This document shows positions 17,155-25,700 of a stretch of DNA of 64,000 nucleotides, in pieces (the first letter of the stretch is position 1; every line of letters begins with the position of its first letter). The stretch spans positions 634,466-698,465 of the forward strand of contig NZ_FNIE01000001.1 of NCBI RefSeq assembly GCF_900103985.1, read 5' to 3'. The notes under the pieces are model-generated. The model saw only the letters and a list, made by a program, of their open reading frames with translations, had not been told where the DNA came from and did no database searches. The position numbers and the translations under genes are program-made. This stretch comes from Actinacidiphila guanduensis (GTDB taxonomy: Bacteria > Actinomycetota > Actinomycetes > Streptomycetales > Streptomycetaceae).

Positions 17155-17610
17155 GTGAGCCAGCCACCGGACGTCATCCCCGAACAAGCGCTCCAGCGGG
17201 TCGGCTGGGCGCTGCGCCGCGCCGACCTCACGCTCCAATCGGCCAAGGAGCCGGCCCTGCGCGCAGTGGGGCTGTCAACCGCCTCGTACTCGCTGCTGAT
17301 GCACGTCCACGTCTACCCGGGACTCAACGGCGCCGAGCTGGGACGCCGCCTTGGCGTCAGCACCCAAGCAGTTGCGCTGCTGGTGACCAAGCTCGAAGCC
17401 GGCGGGCTGGTCGAACGACGCGCCCACCCCCGGCACCGCAACATCCAGGAGCTGTACCTCACCGACGAGGGCCACCGCACCCTTCAGGCCGCCTACCGGC
17501 ACGTCGGCACAATCGAGGACAAGATCACCGACGCGCTCGGCCCCGAAGAGGCCCAGCACCTCCGCGACCTCCTCGACACGGTGATGGCCGCGCTCGCGGA
17601 CACCGAATGA
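17155..17610 (+). CDS. MarR-family regulator, probably leaderless, controlling the efflux gene
   Basis: The 151-residue product contains the MarR winged helix: GLSTASYSLLMHVHVYPG, LNGAELGRRLGVSTQAVALLVTKLEAGGLVERR and the wing HPRHRNIQELYLTDEGH. No ribosome site precedes the GTG; instead a -10 box ends 6 bp upstream, so the mRNA is probably leaderless, a common actinobacterial mode. The promoter is overlapped by two CTTGA-N6-TCAAG palindromes, so it should autoregulate and control the divergent DHA2 transporter. Its stop overlaps the start of a 51-codon CitE-like fragment (ATGA). Confidence 0.88.
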   Translation: MSQPPDVIPEQALQRVGWALRRADLTLQSAKEPALRAVGLSTASYSLLMHVHVYPGLNGAELGRRLGVSTQAVALLVTKLEAGGLVERRAHPRHRNIQELYLTDEGHRTLQAAYRHVGTIEDKITDALGPEEAQHLRDLLDTVMAALADTE

Positions 17611-17762
17611 ACGAGGAGATCGCCCAGGCCCGCAGGCTGGTCGCCGCGTTCGACGAGGCGCAGGCGCGCGGCGCGGTCGCCGTGGACGGAACCATGGTCG
17701 ACATCGCCTCCGTGCGCCTGCTGCGCAACCCCCTCGATGAGGCCGAGGCTCTCGGCCTGTGA
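17607..17762 (+). pseudogene. 51-codon fragment of a HpcH/HpaI-CitE-type lyase C-terminus
   Basis: The short frame overlaps the marR stop by ATGA. Its product, containing ARRLVAAFDEAQARG, AVAVDGTMVDIASVRL and EAEALGL, matches the last helix and strand of CitE-like acyl-CoA lyases, where GxxALDGxMIDxPVVxxA is conserved. Full proteins run to about 280-320 residues, so some 80% is missing, including all catalytic residues. Either a deletion left this tail fused behind marR, or it is translated as a tiny coupled peptide. I favour a remnant, as debris of other genes follows immediately. Confidence 0.65.
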
Positions 17763-17782
17763 GCACCCTGTGAGCACCAGCC

Positions 17783-17970
17783 TCAGTCGTGCAGCACAGG
17801 AAGCAGCAGGTAGGAGGCGTACTCCGGGCCGGTGTGCAGAGTGACGGTGCCCCCGCAGACAGCGTCGGGCCGGTCCTCGGGACCGTTGCGCACGAAGGGG
17901 CCCGAGCCGGTTTTCGGGCTGTCGTGACCGGCGCCGGGCCAGACGTAGTCGTGCGCCTGGACGTGGCTGC
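17783..17970 (-). pseudogene. C-terminal remnant of an unidentified protein, cut by an IS1380 fragment
   Basis: The minus strand reads HVQAHDYVWPGAGH, then GPFVRNGPEDRPDAV, then CGGTVTLHTGPEY and ASYLLLPVLHD before a TGA. It matches the shorter remnant at 5140-5215. Upstream the frame runs into the 5' end of an IS1380-type transposase fragment and soon meets a TAG (18002), consistent with truncation by that insertion. The parent family is not recognised; the final strands have a beta-sandwich look. Confidence 0.55.
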
Positions 17971-17991
17971 ATGGAAAGAAGCACTCGCCGG

Positions 17992-18392
17992 GTGAAGAAG
18001 CCTATCGGGTCGTACCCGCGTGTCCGTATCGAGGGCGGCGGCCGGGCGGTGGTCTCGCAGGCCGGGAGCGTGCTGCCGGTCGAGACCGTCCGCAAGGCCG
18101 GCTTGGACACCGGGATATCAGCGGCGCTGACGCCGTGGCGGAAGGCTCGGGCGGTGCACGATCCGGGCAGGATCCTGCTGGACGTGGCCTTGGCGGTCGT
18201 GCTGGGCGGGGACTGCCTCGCGGATGTCGCCATGTTGCGGGCCGAGTCGGCCGTGTTCGGGCCGGTGGCCTCAGACCCGACCGTCTTCCGCCTGATCGAC
18301 ACCCTGGCCGCATCCGGCGAGAAGGCGCTGCAGGCCGTCCGGTCCGCACGCTCCGAAGTCCGTGACCGCCGAAGCGCTACCGGCGAGGACGG
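17992..18392 (+). pseudogene. N-terminal part of an IS1380-family transposase
   Basis: From a GTG at 17992 the frame encodes the actinobacterial IS1380 transposase N-terminus: IGSYPRVRIEGGGRAVVSQAG, ETVRKAGLDTGISAAL, then DPGRILLDVALAVVLGGDCL and a block with FGPVASDPTVFRLIDTLAAS. Homology stops about 18360 and the frame is lost, so only about 120 of roughly 450 residues remain. The DDE catalytic core is absent and the copy is inactive. The insertion appears to have truncated the gene at 17783. Confidence 0.78.
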
Positions 18393-18575
18393 CAGACGCT
18401 GATCCGCACCGACTCCGCCGGCGGCACCCACGAATGGGACAAGCCCTTCGGCGACGCCCGGCTCTGCGCGGCCATCGCCGACCGGATCACTTTCCGCTGC
18501 ACGCTGATCCAGACCGGAACCGAGTCCTACCCCTTCCGGACCACACAGGATTCCCGCTTCGCTGCTGCGGACTGA
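18393..18575 (+). pseudogene. Chimeric IS remnant: IS1380 core scrap joined to an IstB (IS21) tail
   Basis: One open stretch reads QTLIRTDSAGGTHE, the IS1380 core motif, and switches at about 18435 to WDKPFGDARLCAAIADRIT and TGTESYPFRTTQ, the C-terminus of IS21-type IstB helper ATPases (usually FTDPRLAAAIVDRLTF and ETGTESYR). It is in a different frame from the IS1380 fragment just upstream. This indicates an internal deletion of the IS1380 element followed by a junction with IS21 debris. No terminal inverted repeats were identified. Confidence 0.72.
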
Positions 18576-18645
18576 TGCTTGTCGGCCTACGGGTGGAGGA
18601 CCCGCGACGTTCTCGTACGCCCCCACCAGGTCACGACCCTCATCG

Positions 18646-19068
18646 TCATTCGCCCTTCGTGTGCAGCTCCCACGGCTGCATGCCGAGGACATGCGCGATA
18701 TTCCCCTGCATCTCGACAGCGGAAGGCAACGGGCGCCACAGCACGGACAGTTCGATGATCTTGCCGTGCGTGTCGAACCGGGCGTAGTCCATCCCGTTGA
18801 CCACGGTGTCCTCGATCTGCAGCCGGAAGAATGCAGACTGGTGGGCCTCGCCGCTGAGAACTTCCTCCGTGGTGAGGTCGCCCAGCGCGTAGACGGCCTG
18901 CAGGACTTCGGCGACGGCGTCGCGGCCGGTGACCGGCTCATCGAGGATTGGGCTGTTCAGCACCACATTCTCGGCGAGGCACGAAGCGACGGCGTCCTTG
19001 CCTGCGCGGCCGTCCACGCACGCAAGGAGGGACTCGAAGGCGGTGCGGTGTTGAGCGGATGTGGTCAT
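18646..19068 (-). CDS. SnoaL-like / NTF2-fold small protein
   Basis: The 140-residue product starts at ATG 19068 behind AAGGAG (7 nt spacing). Its pattern fits the SnoaL/NTF2-like fold: an N-terminal helix (TAFESLLACVDGRAGKDAVASCLAENVVLNSP), the GRDAVAEVLQAVYAL helix, and strands FFRLQIEDTVVNGMDYARFDTHGKIIELSVLWRP, ending in a weak helix. Family members are polyketide cyclases, epoxide hydrolases or binding proteins; the function here cannot be told. It is divergent from a TetR gene, with a 17-bp palindrome between them, so it is probably that regulator's target. Confidence 0.75.
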   Translation of the reverse strand: MTTSAQHRTAFESLLACVDGRAGKDAVASCLAENVVLNSPILDEPVTGRDAVAEVLQAVYALGDLTTEEVLSGEAHQSAFFRLQIEDTVVNGMDYARFDTHGKIIELSVLWRPLPSAVEMQGNIAHVLGMQPWELHTKGE

Positions 19069-19138
19069 GGCTACTCCTTGATGTGCGAGACCAGCGGAAG
19101 CGGGCCGGCCTGCCGACTGTGTGAGACAGAGTATCAAG

Positions 19139-19178
19139 TTGAGAGTCAGTCTCAATCCGCTCAGTCAACGGTTACACT
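19139..19178 (+). promoter_or_regulatory. TetR-type operator and leaderless tetR promoter
   Basis: TTGAGAGTCAGTCTCAA (19139-19155) has perfect 6-bp arms around GTCAG. A -10 box TACACT lies at 19173-19178, 5-8 bp before GTG 19184/ATG 19187, suggesting a leaderless tetR transcript. The palindrome is 71 bp upstream of the divergent SnoaL-like gene and would allow dual control. Confidence 0.62.
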
Positions 19179-19186
19179 CGAGCGTG

Positions 19187-19807
19187 ATGAACACCTCATC
19201 CAACTTGGGCGGTCGCGCGGCCGCGGCAGGGCCGCTGCGGAGTCGGGCCCGCGAGGTCATGAAGTCCGAAGTGATCGCCGTGGCGTCACGGCTGTTCGAC
19301 AATCAGGGGTTCGACAACACCACCGTCGACCAGATCGCCGCCGAAGCGGGGCTCTCCCGTGCGACGTTCTTCCGGTACTTCAAGACCAAGGAGGACGTCG
19401 CGCTCGACGGCCTCAACGAACTGGGCCGGCGAGTCGCCGCCGCGTTCATCGCGCAACCTGACGGAGAACGGCCGTGGACCGCCCTTCGCCATGCGTTCGA
19501 CGTCATAACCGGAGAACACGCGAGCGACCCCGACCGCTCCCTGCGCTTCTTCAAGATGATGTGTGAGACACCCTCGCTCAAGTCCCGGCACTGGCAGAAA
19601 CAGCAGCGCTGGCACGAACTGCTGGACCCGGAAATGGGCCGTCGACTCGGCCGGCCGCCCGCCCCGCACGACCCGGCGGCGGCCGCGCTCGTCGGTGCCG
19701 GTCTCGCCTGTCTCGACGCAGCCACCGAAGCATGCCTGGCCTGCAACGGAACAGAGACTCTGGCCTCGCTCCTCGACCGATCCATGGGAGCGCTACTGAG
19801 GTTGTAG
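19187..19807 (+). CDS. TetR-family regulator of the SnoaL-like gene
   Basis: The 206-residue product has the canonical TetR helix-turn-helix at residues about 20-68: EVIAVASRLFDNQGFDNTTVDQIAAEAGLSRATFFRYFKTKEDV in two contiguous parts, including the FFRYFxTKED signature. The C-terminal ligand domain is typical in length. The start is ATG 19187 or the adjacent GTG 19184; a longer frame from 19121 would overlap the operator. Its palindrome lies in the divergent spacer, so it likely represses itself and the SnoaL-like gene. The inducer is unknown. Confidence 0.88.
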   Translation: MNTSSNLGGRAAAAGPLRSRAREVMKSEVIAVASRLFDNQGFDNTTVDQIAAEAGLSRATFFRYFKTKEDVALDGLNELGRRVAAAFIAQPDGERPWTALRHAFDVITGEHASDPDRSLRFFKMMCETPSLKSRHWQKQQRWHELLDPEMGRRLGRPPAPHDPAAAALVGAGLACLDAATEACLACNGTETLASLLDRSMGALLRL

Positions 19808-19920
19808 CTGGGATGCCGTCAGGGTGAGGCCGGTACCGGTAAGGCACCCGTCGATGAGGTTGCTGCGGTACTGGATCTCGCGCAGGGCTGTGCGGACGGT
19901 GCGCATGAGGTGTACGAGGT

Positions 19921-19959
19921 CTGATGTGCCCCGACTTGCATGGAGTCGGGGCACATCAG
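19921..19959. terminator. Perfect 16-bp hairpin downstream of tetR
   Basis: CTGATGTGCCCCGACT (19921-19936) pairs fully with AGTCGGGGCACATCAG (19944-19959) across a 7-nt loop. It begins 114 bp after the tetR stop and would work on either strand, so a bidirectional terminator is the simplest reading. A mobile-element end is an alternative, because decayed genes follow. The flanking 19808-20177 region otherwise shows only an unassigned minus-strand open tail (ending at 19801, containing LVHLMRTVRTALREIQYR) that I cannot identify. Confidence 0.5.
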
Positions 19960-20177
19960 AGCCTCCACCGGACCCGGAACGGTTCAGATGTCCTCCACCG
20001 ACTCGTCAATCCCGAACGGCGAGATCCGAGGCGAGTCCCCATGGCCACGCAGGTCGACGCGCAGCACGCGGAAGTGCTGCTGCAGGCAGAGCTCAACATC
20101 ATCGAAGTGTGAAGAGCGGCCCCCTCAGGTGCCGCTGTTGCCCAGCAGATCTGCAAGCCTCCGCGCAGAGCTGCGGG

Positions 20178-20375
20178 TCAGAGGCTTTGACCGCCGGAAA
20201 GGTCGATGATCGCGCCGGTTGTCCATTGGAAGGCGTCGGAGAGGATGGCGGGAACAGCGGCGGTAATGTCGTCGGACGTGGCGATTCGGCCCTGGGCTAT
20301 CGTGCGGGCGGCAAGCTGCTGCACCTCCGGCGAGCGCATGATGCCTCCGCCGAAGTCAGTCAGGACCGCCCCCCC
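20178..20375 (-). pseudogene. C-terminal remnant of a short-chain dehydrogenase/reductase
   Basis: The minus strand ends with ARTIAQGRIATSDDITAAV, PAILSDAFQWTTGAIIDLSGG and a stop: the classical SDR C-terminus (GR...DI..AV..LLSD...WVTG..I.VSGG), preceded by GAVLTDFGGGIM. The Rossmann GxxxGxG, the catalytic Ser/Tyr/Lys and some 180 residues are missing, and upstream sequence changes to unrelated XdhC and TetR scraps. It is a dead remnant. Confidence 0.72.
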
Positions 20376-20429
20376 ATGAGCGTGGGCCGCGAGGAAGCGG
20401 GAGAACCGGAGGAACGCTCTCGGCTCCCG

Positions 20430-20600
20430 GGCCACCCCCACGGCCCCCGGCTGGAGCGGTTGCGGCAGGCGGGTGCGCCGGCAGCGCGCCCGGCCACGGG
20501 CCCCCATCGGCCTCGGCCTGGGGGCCAGGACGCCCGAGGAGACCGCCGTCGCCGCCGAACTCGTCGCCTGCCGCCGCGGTGGAACGGGCCGGCTGGTCCC
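20430..20600 (+). pseudogene. Frameshifted XdhC/CoxI-type C-terminal remnant
   Basis: The plus strand reads PHGPRLERLRQAGAP in one frame (to about 20490) and then, after a shift, RAPIGLGLGARTPEE and TAVAAELVACRRGGTG. This is the C-terminal block of XdhC/CoxI molybdenum-enzyme maturation proteins (RLERLREAG...LHAPIGLDLGARTPEEIAVSIAAEIVA). A frameshift, the loss of two residues inside the motif and abrupt ends show decay. No xanthine or CO dehydrogenase genes are nearby. Confidence 0.6.
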
Positions 20601-20738
20601 CGCGCGTTCGGCCGCCGACTCCAGGCTCAGGTTCTCGTGGCCCTTCTCCAGGAGTTCCTCCCAAGCGGCCGTCAGCAAGGCACGGTCGAGTACCTCGCCC
20701 CTGCGGCGGGTCCGCTTGTCCGGCACTGCGTCCCCCAT
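20580..20738 (-). pseudogene. N-terminal remnant of a TetR-family regulator
   Basis: From an ATG at 20738 the minus strand encodes MGDAVPDKRTRRRGEVLDRA, LLTAAWEELLEKGHENLSLE and SAAERAGTSRPV: the start and recognition helix of a TetR protein with a GTSRPVLYRRW-type turn. Homology stops exactly there, where it abuts the antisense XdhC scrap. About 53 of roughly 190 residues remain. The 20739-21055 spacer holds no recognised feature. Confidence 0.7.
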
Positions 20739-21055
20739 GTGACCGGCCTGCGTACGTGGCTTTCCCGGCGCTGAACGCTCACTATAACCGGCTGTTTCGA
20801 GGGAAAGATCCTTCGGCGCCCAGCTCCGGCGAGCGCTGCGACCCGGACCCACAGCACCATGGTCCGTCCTCGATCTTGCCCTTTTGATCCTGCCGTGCCC
20901 GGACACCCGGGAAAGCCGCGGCCGCCGCGGTCGGGCCACCGGCCGGGGCCGAACCATCATGGGCAACGGCGGCCTGCCTGCGGCGCGCCCGAGGCGGAGG
21001 GGACGGCGGCGGAGCGCCCGTTCGACGGAGCAGGACCCGACGACCCGAGGGGACG

Positions 21056-22681
21056 ATGGACGTGAGCACCGAGCCCGCACACGACGGCACCGAGGCGGCA
21101 GCGCATCCGCGGCAGCTCGATCTCGCCGACCGTCTCGACGACGGCGAGACCTTCGACTACATCGTGTGCGGAGCCGGTTCCGCGGGTTCCGTCGTCGCCG
21201 GCAGACTCGCGGCCGACCCCCACGTCACCGTGCTGCTCGTGGAGAGCGGCGGCGACGACGACGCCGACAGCGTGCGCGATCCGGACCTGTGGCCGCTCAA
21301 CCTCGGCGGCGAGCGGACTTGGGACCATGTCACGGAGCCGAACCCGTACCTCGACGGCCGCCGGCTGGCCTACGCGACGGGCCGCGGGCTGGGCGGCGGC
21401 GGCGCCATCAACGCCGGCGTGTGGGCCCGCGGGCACCGGACCGACTGGGACTCCTTCGCCGAGGCGACGGGCGACCCCGACTGGGGCTACTCCCACGTGC
21501 TGGAGCTGTACCGCAGGATCGAGGACTGGCAGGGCGCGCCCGACCCCGAACGCCGGGGCAGCGGCGGCCCCATGCGCATCCGGCCGGCGCAGGACGTGCA
21601 CCCGCTGTTCACCTCCTACCTGGACGCCGCCCAGAGCGTCGGACTCCCCCGCTTCGACAGTTCCAACGGCGCCATGATGGAGAAGGACACCGGCTGCGCC
21701 GTCCGTGAGGAGAACATCCACGCGGGGCAGCGCCAGACCCCCTTCCGCGCCTACGTGGCCGGTCTGGCGGGCCGGCCGAACCTGACGGTCCTGCCGCACG
21801 CGACCGTCTCCCGCGTCCTGCTCGCCGGCCGCCGGGCCGCCGGCGTCGAGATCGTCCACGACGGGAGGACGCTGCGGGCGAACGCCTCGCAGGAGGTGGT
21901 CCTCTCGCTCGGCGCGATCGGCACGCCGGCCGTCCTCATGCGGTCCGGGATCGGCGACGAAGCCGAACTGCGCCCCTTCGGCATCCCGGTCGTCCAGCAC
22001 CTGCCCGGAGTCGGCCGCAACCTCGACGACCACATGCGCCTCGGCTGCGTGTGGGAGGCCACGGACGTGCCGATGCCCCCACCGACACGCAGCCAGGCGG
22101 TCTGCATGTGGACCGACGACACCCGTCCCGGGGCGCCGGAATTCGTCATGTACCTCTCCCCCGCCGCCTCGGTCTCCGCCGAGAGCGCCGTCCGCTTCCC
22201 GCCGCCGGCCCGCAGTTTCACCCTGATGCCGGCCATGCGCCCGCGCGCCGGCAGCCGCGGCCGCGTGCGACTGGCGAGCGCCGATCCGCTGGCCGGGCCG
22301 CGTATCGAGACGAACTTCCTCGCCGACCCCGACGACCTCCGGTCCGCCCTGTCCGCCGTCGCCATGGCCCGGGAGGTCGGCAACACCGCGGCGCTGCGTC
22401 CGTTCGCCGTGCGGGAGGTGGCTCCGGCGACGTCCTCCAGGTCCGTCCGTGAGGAGTTCGTGCGGAGCTCCGTCGAGACCTTCTGGCACCAGAGCGGCAC
22501 AGCCCGGATGGGGCGTGACGGCCTGGCCGTCGTGGACAGCCGACTCAGGGTCCACGGCGTCGACGGTCTGCGGGTCGCCGACGCCTCGGTCCTCCCCCAC
22601 GTCACGGTCGCCAACACGATGGCCCCGTCCATGGTCGTGGGCGAGCGCGCCGCCGAGATGATCGCCGCCGATCGCAGCTGA
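21056..22681 (+). CDS. GMC-family FAD-dependent oxidoreductase (choline-dehydrogenase-like)
   Basis: The 541-residue protein starts at ATG 21056 after GAGGGGAC. FAD-binding GMC signatures are present: FDYIVCGAGSAGSVVAGRLA with LLVESGG (about 33-70), the first GMC signature YATGRGLGGGGAINAGVWARG, the second signature GAIGTPAVLMRSGIGD, and the C-terminal HQSGTARMG with the catalytic His, then ADASVLPHVTVANTMAPSMVVGERAAEMI. The family oxidises alcohols, sugars or amines. The usual HxSNxxGGGSSINA motif is modified (Gly-rich, GAINA). No betaine aldehyde dehydrogenase is adjacent, so osmoprotectant synthesis is not indicated. It converges on the giant gene with a 42-bp gap. Confidence 0.88.
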   Translation: MDVSTEPAHDGTEAAAHPRQLDLADRLDDGETFDYIVCGAGSAGSVVAGRLAADPHVTVLLVESGGDDDADSVRDPDLWPLNLGGERTWDHVTEPNPYLDGRRLAYATGRGLGGGGAINAGVWARGHRTDWDSFAEATGDPDWGYSHVLELYRRIEDWQGAPDPERRGSGGPMRIRPAQDVHPLFTSYLDAAQSVGLPRFDSSNGAMMEKDTGCAVREENIHAGQRQTPFRAYVAGLAGRPNLTVLPHATVSRVLLAGRRAAGVEIVHDGRTLRANASQEVVLSLGAIGTPAVLMRSGIGDEAELRPFGIPVVQHLPGVGRNLDDHMRLGCVWEATDVPMPPPTRSQAVCMWTDDTRPGAPEFVMYLSPAASVSAESAVRFPPPARSFTLMPAMRPRAGSRGRVRLASADPLAGPRIETNFLADPDDLRSALSAVAMAREVGNTAALRPFAVREVAPATSSRSVREEFVRSSVETFWHQSGTARMGRDGLAVVDSRLRVHGVDGLRVADASVLPHVTVANTMAPSMVVGERAAEMIAADRS

Positions 22682-22723
22682 TCTGCGACTCCGTCAGTGG
22701 GTGGGCCGTGGGGACCTGTTCAC

Positions 22724-25700
22724 CTACGCCCCCGCCTGATCCCGCGGCTCCGCCTGTTCCAGGGTCCGGTCCCGGGTGCCGACGGGGATCGGAGGTGGGG
22801 GATAGTCGCCGATGCGCCGATGCTGCTCCATCTGGAAGTCGTGCAGGGTGCGGATGTCCGCGGTGTCCAGGTCGGGCATGAGCTCGCGGGCCCGGCTCTC
22901 GGCCTCGTCGACGCGGACGGTCGTCTCGTCGGCCCACTGGGTGTGAAGGGCGTCGGGGTGGACGGCCGCCTCGATGCGGGCGCGGTCGAGTTCGTGGAAC
23001 GCGGCGGCCACCTCCCCCAGACGCTGGACGAGTTGGGCGTCCCGCTCGGGAGTGGGCGCCTTCAGGAACGTCCTGCCCTTGCCCTTGTCGCCGGCGGCGA
23101 GGGGTTCGGAGCGGGCCGTCGTGACCGCCGCGGTGATACGGCGCAGGGCGTCGCGGTAGGCCACTTCGGCGGGTTCGTGGCCGATGACCGGCCGGTGGCC
23201 CAGCGCCCGCCCCACCAGGCCCGACGCCTGCGAGAACGCCCATCGCACCCATCCGGTGGGCAGGGCGTGCGAGCGCGCCCACTCCGCCAGGGACGCGGGC
23301 TCCGGCTCGGCGGCGAACTGCTCGGCGTCCATGACCGCCTGTGCGCCCGTCTCCGCGGGCACCTGCGCGGGCTTCGAGGGCCCGGCGACGGGTGGCGGCT
23401 CCAGCGCGTCCACGGTCCCGCGCGTGTGGACGGGCACGGGCGCCGGGGCGACCTCGTCGTCGGGGAGGTCGGACATGTGGACGGACACGACGTCGGCCAG
23501 CACGTCGGAGACATCGTCCGAGGTGGCCGAGGCGTCGTCCGACGTGTCGTCGAAGACGCCGTCGGCCAGGTGGTCGGCGACGACGCGGCCGAGGTCGGCA
23601 GCGGGGCGGGTCCACTGGTCCGGGGGCAGGGCGATCAGGACGCTGCGGACCTCCGTGTCGTCGATCGGCGGCAGGCCGCGCGCATTCAGGGCCTCGTTGG
23701 CGGCCTTCCGTACGGCGAAGCGGTCGGGCATCCCGGTGTGCGGCCGGGCGACCGGGGCGCCGACGGCAGCGATGCGGGCCGCGATCTCCGTGCCGACCGC
23801 GTGGTCGGGCCGGCCCCGCCACTGCGGGCCGAGCGACTCCAGGACGGCGCGCACCAGGCCGTCGTGGACGGTCCCGCCGTCCCACCGCATCCGCTCCAGC
23901 TCGAAGCCGACCGTCTCGCGCACCAGGGCGGACGGCGGTGGGGCGGGAGCCGCGTGCTCGCCGCGATCGGTGTGGTCGCCGTGGTCGGCGCCGCCGTACC
24001 CGCCGTGGGACTGACCGCCGCCGCGGGGGGCCGTGGTGCGCTGGGCGACGTCCAAGGCGGTGGCGTGGGCGGCCTGCGGGCCGCCGGTGAGCAGGGCCCG
24101 GGCCACCGCGTAGCGTGCCTGGACCTGCCATGCGCGGGCTGCCGATGCCGCAGGATCGTTGCCGGTCACGGCCGGGAAGCGGACGTACTGCCGCAGGACG
24201 CCATCGGCCTGTGCCTGCACCTCCCGCGGAACCGGCTGGGTGTGCGGGGCGGGCGGCGGGACCGGATGGGCCGCGACCGGCGGCGCGTACGGGAACGGCT
24301 GCTGGACATGGGGCTGAGGGCGCGGTGCGTACGGGGGCTGCGTGTGCGGGGGCTGCGTCTGGACGGGCGGCACCGGAAGCGGAGCCGTCGTCGGAACGTA
24401 CCGGTCCTGCGGGGGCACCGCCGCCCGGCGGCCGGAGGCCGAACCGGAGCCCGAACTGCGCCCCGGTGTGGCGAAGTCGGGCGTGGCCGGCCGGGCCGGG
24501 ACGGAGGAGCGCGACGCACGCGAGGGGCCCGCCGCACGCGGCTCCTCGCGCGGCAACCCGGACATCGGAGCCGAAGACACCGGGCGCCCCCGCTCCTTGG
24601 CCGCCACCGCCTGCTCGTACAACCGCCGGGAGACGCCCGCGGCGTCGCCGAAGCGCTGGATCATCTCCTCCGTGGACGCCTTGCGGGAACCGTGCGCGCG
24701 CAGCTCCAGCAGCACCAGCGGCACGCGCAACCGGCCCTGGTCGGTGTCGAGTTCGGGGTAGTCGTTCTTCATCCCCGCGCTGCGCGCGTCCAGTTGCTTG
24801 GGCGGGTCGTTCAGCAGGGCCGCGTCCAGGACGTCGTAGCTGGTGTTGCCCTGCGCGTCGGGGTCGACGAGCGTGTCGATCTCCGAAGGGTCCATGCCGT
24901 ACCGGGCGGCGACCTGCGCGCGGTGATCGGGGTAGCGGTGGGCGAAATACGCCTTGACCGTCGACACGATCCGCGCGTGGTTGTCGTTCAGCTTGTTTCG
25001 TACCGTCCGCGGCAGTTCGGCGCGGATCGCCTGGAGCGGGGTGCGGGAGGCGACCGCCAGCAGGTGCTTCACGAGCGCCCTGTCGGTCACGGTGTGGTTC
25101 AGCACTCGGGCGGCCACATGCGTGTAGAGCAGCGCGAGGTAGCCGCGGGCGGACTCGAAGTCGGGCCGCCCCTGCAGGGTGCCCGCGGTGCGCGGCTCCC
25201 TGCCGAACAGCCGCGCGGCCGTCTCGTCGCCGAAGTCCAAGCCGTCGCCGAGGATCTGGGCGGCCATCACGCGCCAGACGGACCCGTGCGCCCAGCCGAG
25301 CAGTTCCCGCAGCCCGGTGACGGGCACGCCCACGGTGATGTGCACGTGCAGGTTGATCGGCCTGTTCGGGTCCAGGGACGGCATCAGCACGGCGTGGCGG
25401 CCGAGTTCGGTGAATGCGAAGCCGTCGCTTTCGGGGAACAGGTGCCGCAGCGGCACGGCGTCCCGTACCTGGCCGAGGCGCCATTGGATGTCGTGGAAGG
25501 CGCCGAAAACGTCGTCCGGGTCACCCCGCTGCTCGTCGGGCAGCACCCGCAGGGGGTCGGTGACGATCTCCACGATCCAGGACCGGATCTGCTGCGGGTC
25601 CGGGTTTCCGGCCCTGCGCGCTTCGGCGACCGAGCCGTAGTACAGGCCGTCGCGGTCGCCCTGGGTGTAGGTGGTGGTGTCCAGGACCATCTTCAGGCCG

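Noticed and set aside
18577-18645. Continuation of IS debris towards the SnoaL-like gene
   Set aside because: No transposase motif or inverted repeat can be read after the TGA at 18573-18575.
20041-20112. A 23-codon plus-strand ORF (MATQVDAQHAEVLLQAELN)
   Set aside because: No ribosome site, no recognised homology, and it sits among decayed sequence; not enough support to call a gene.
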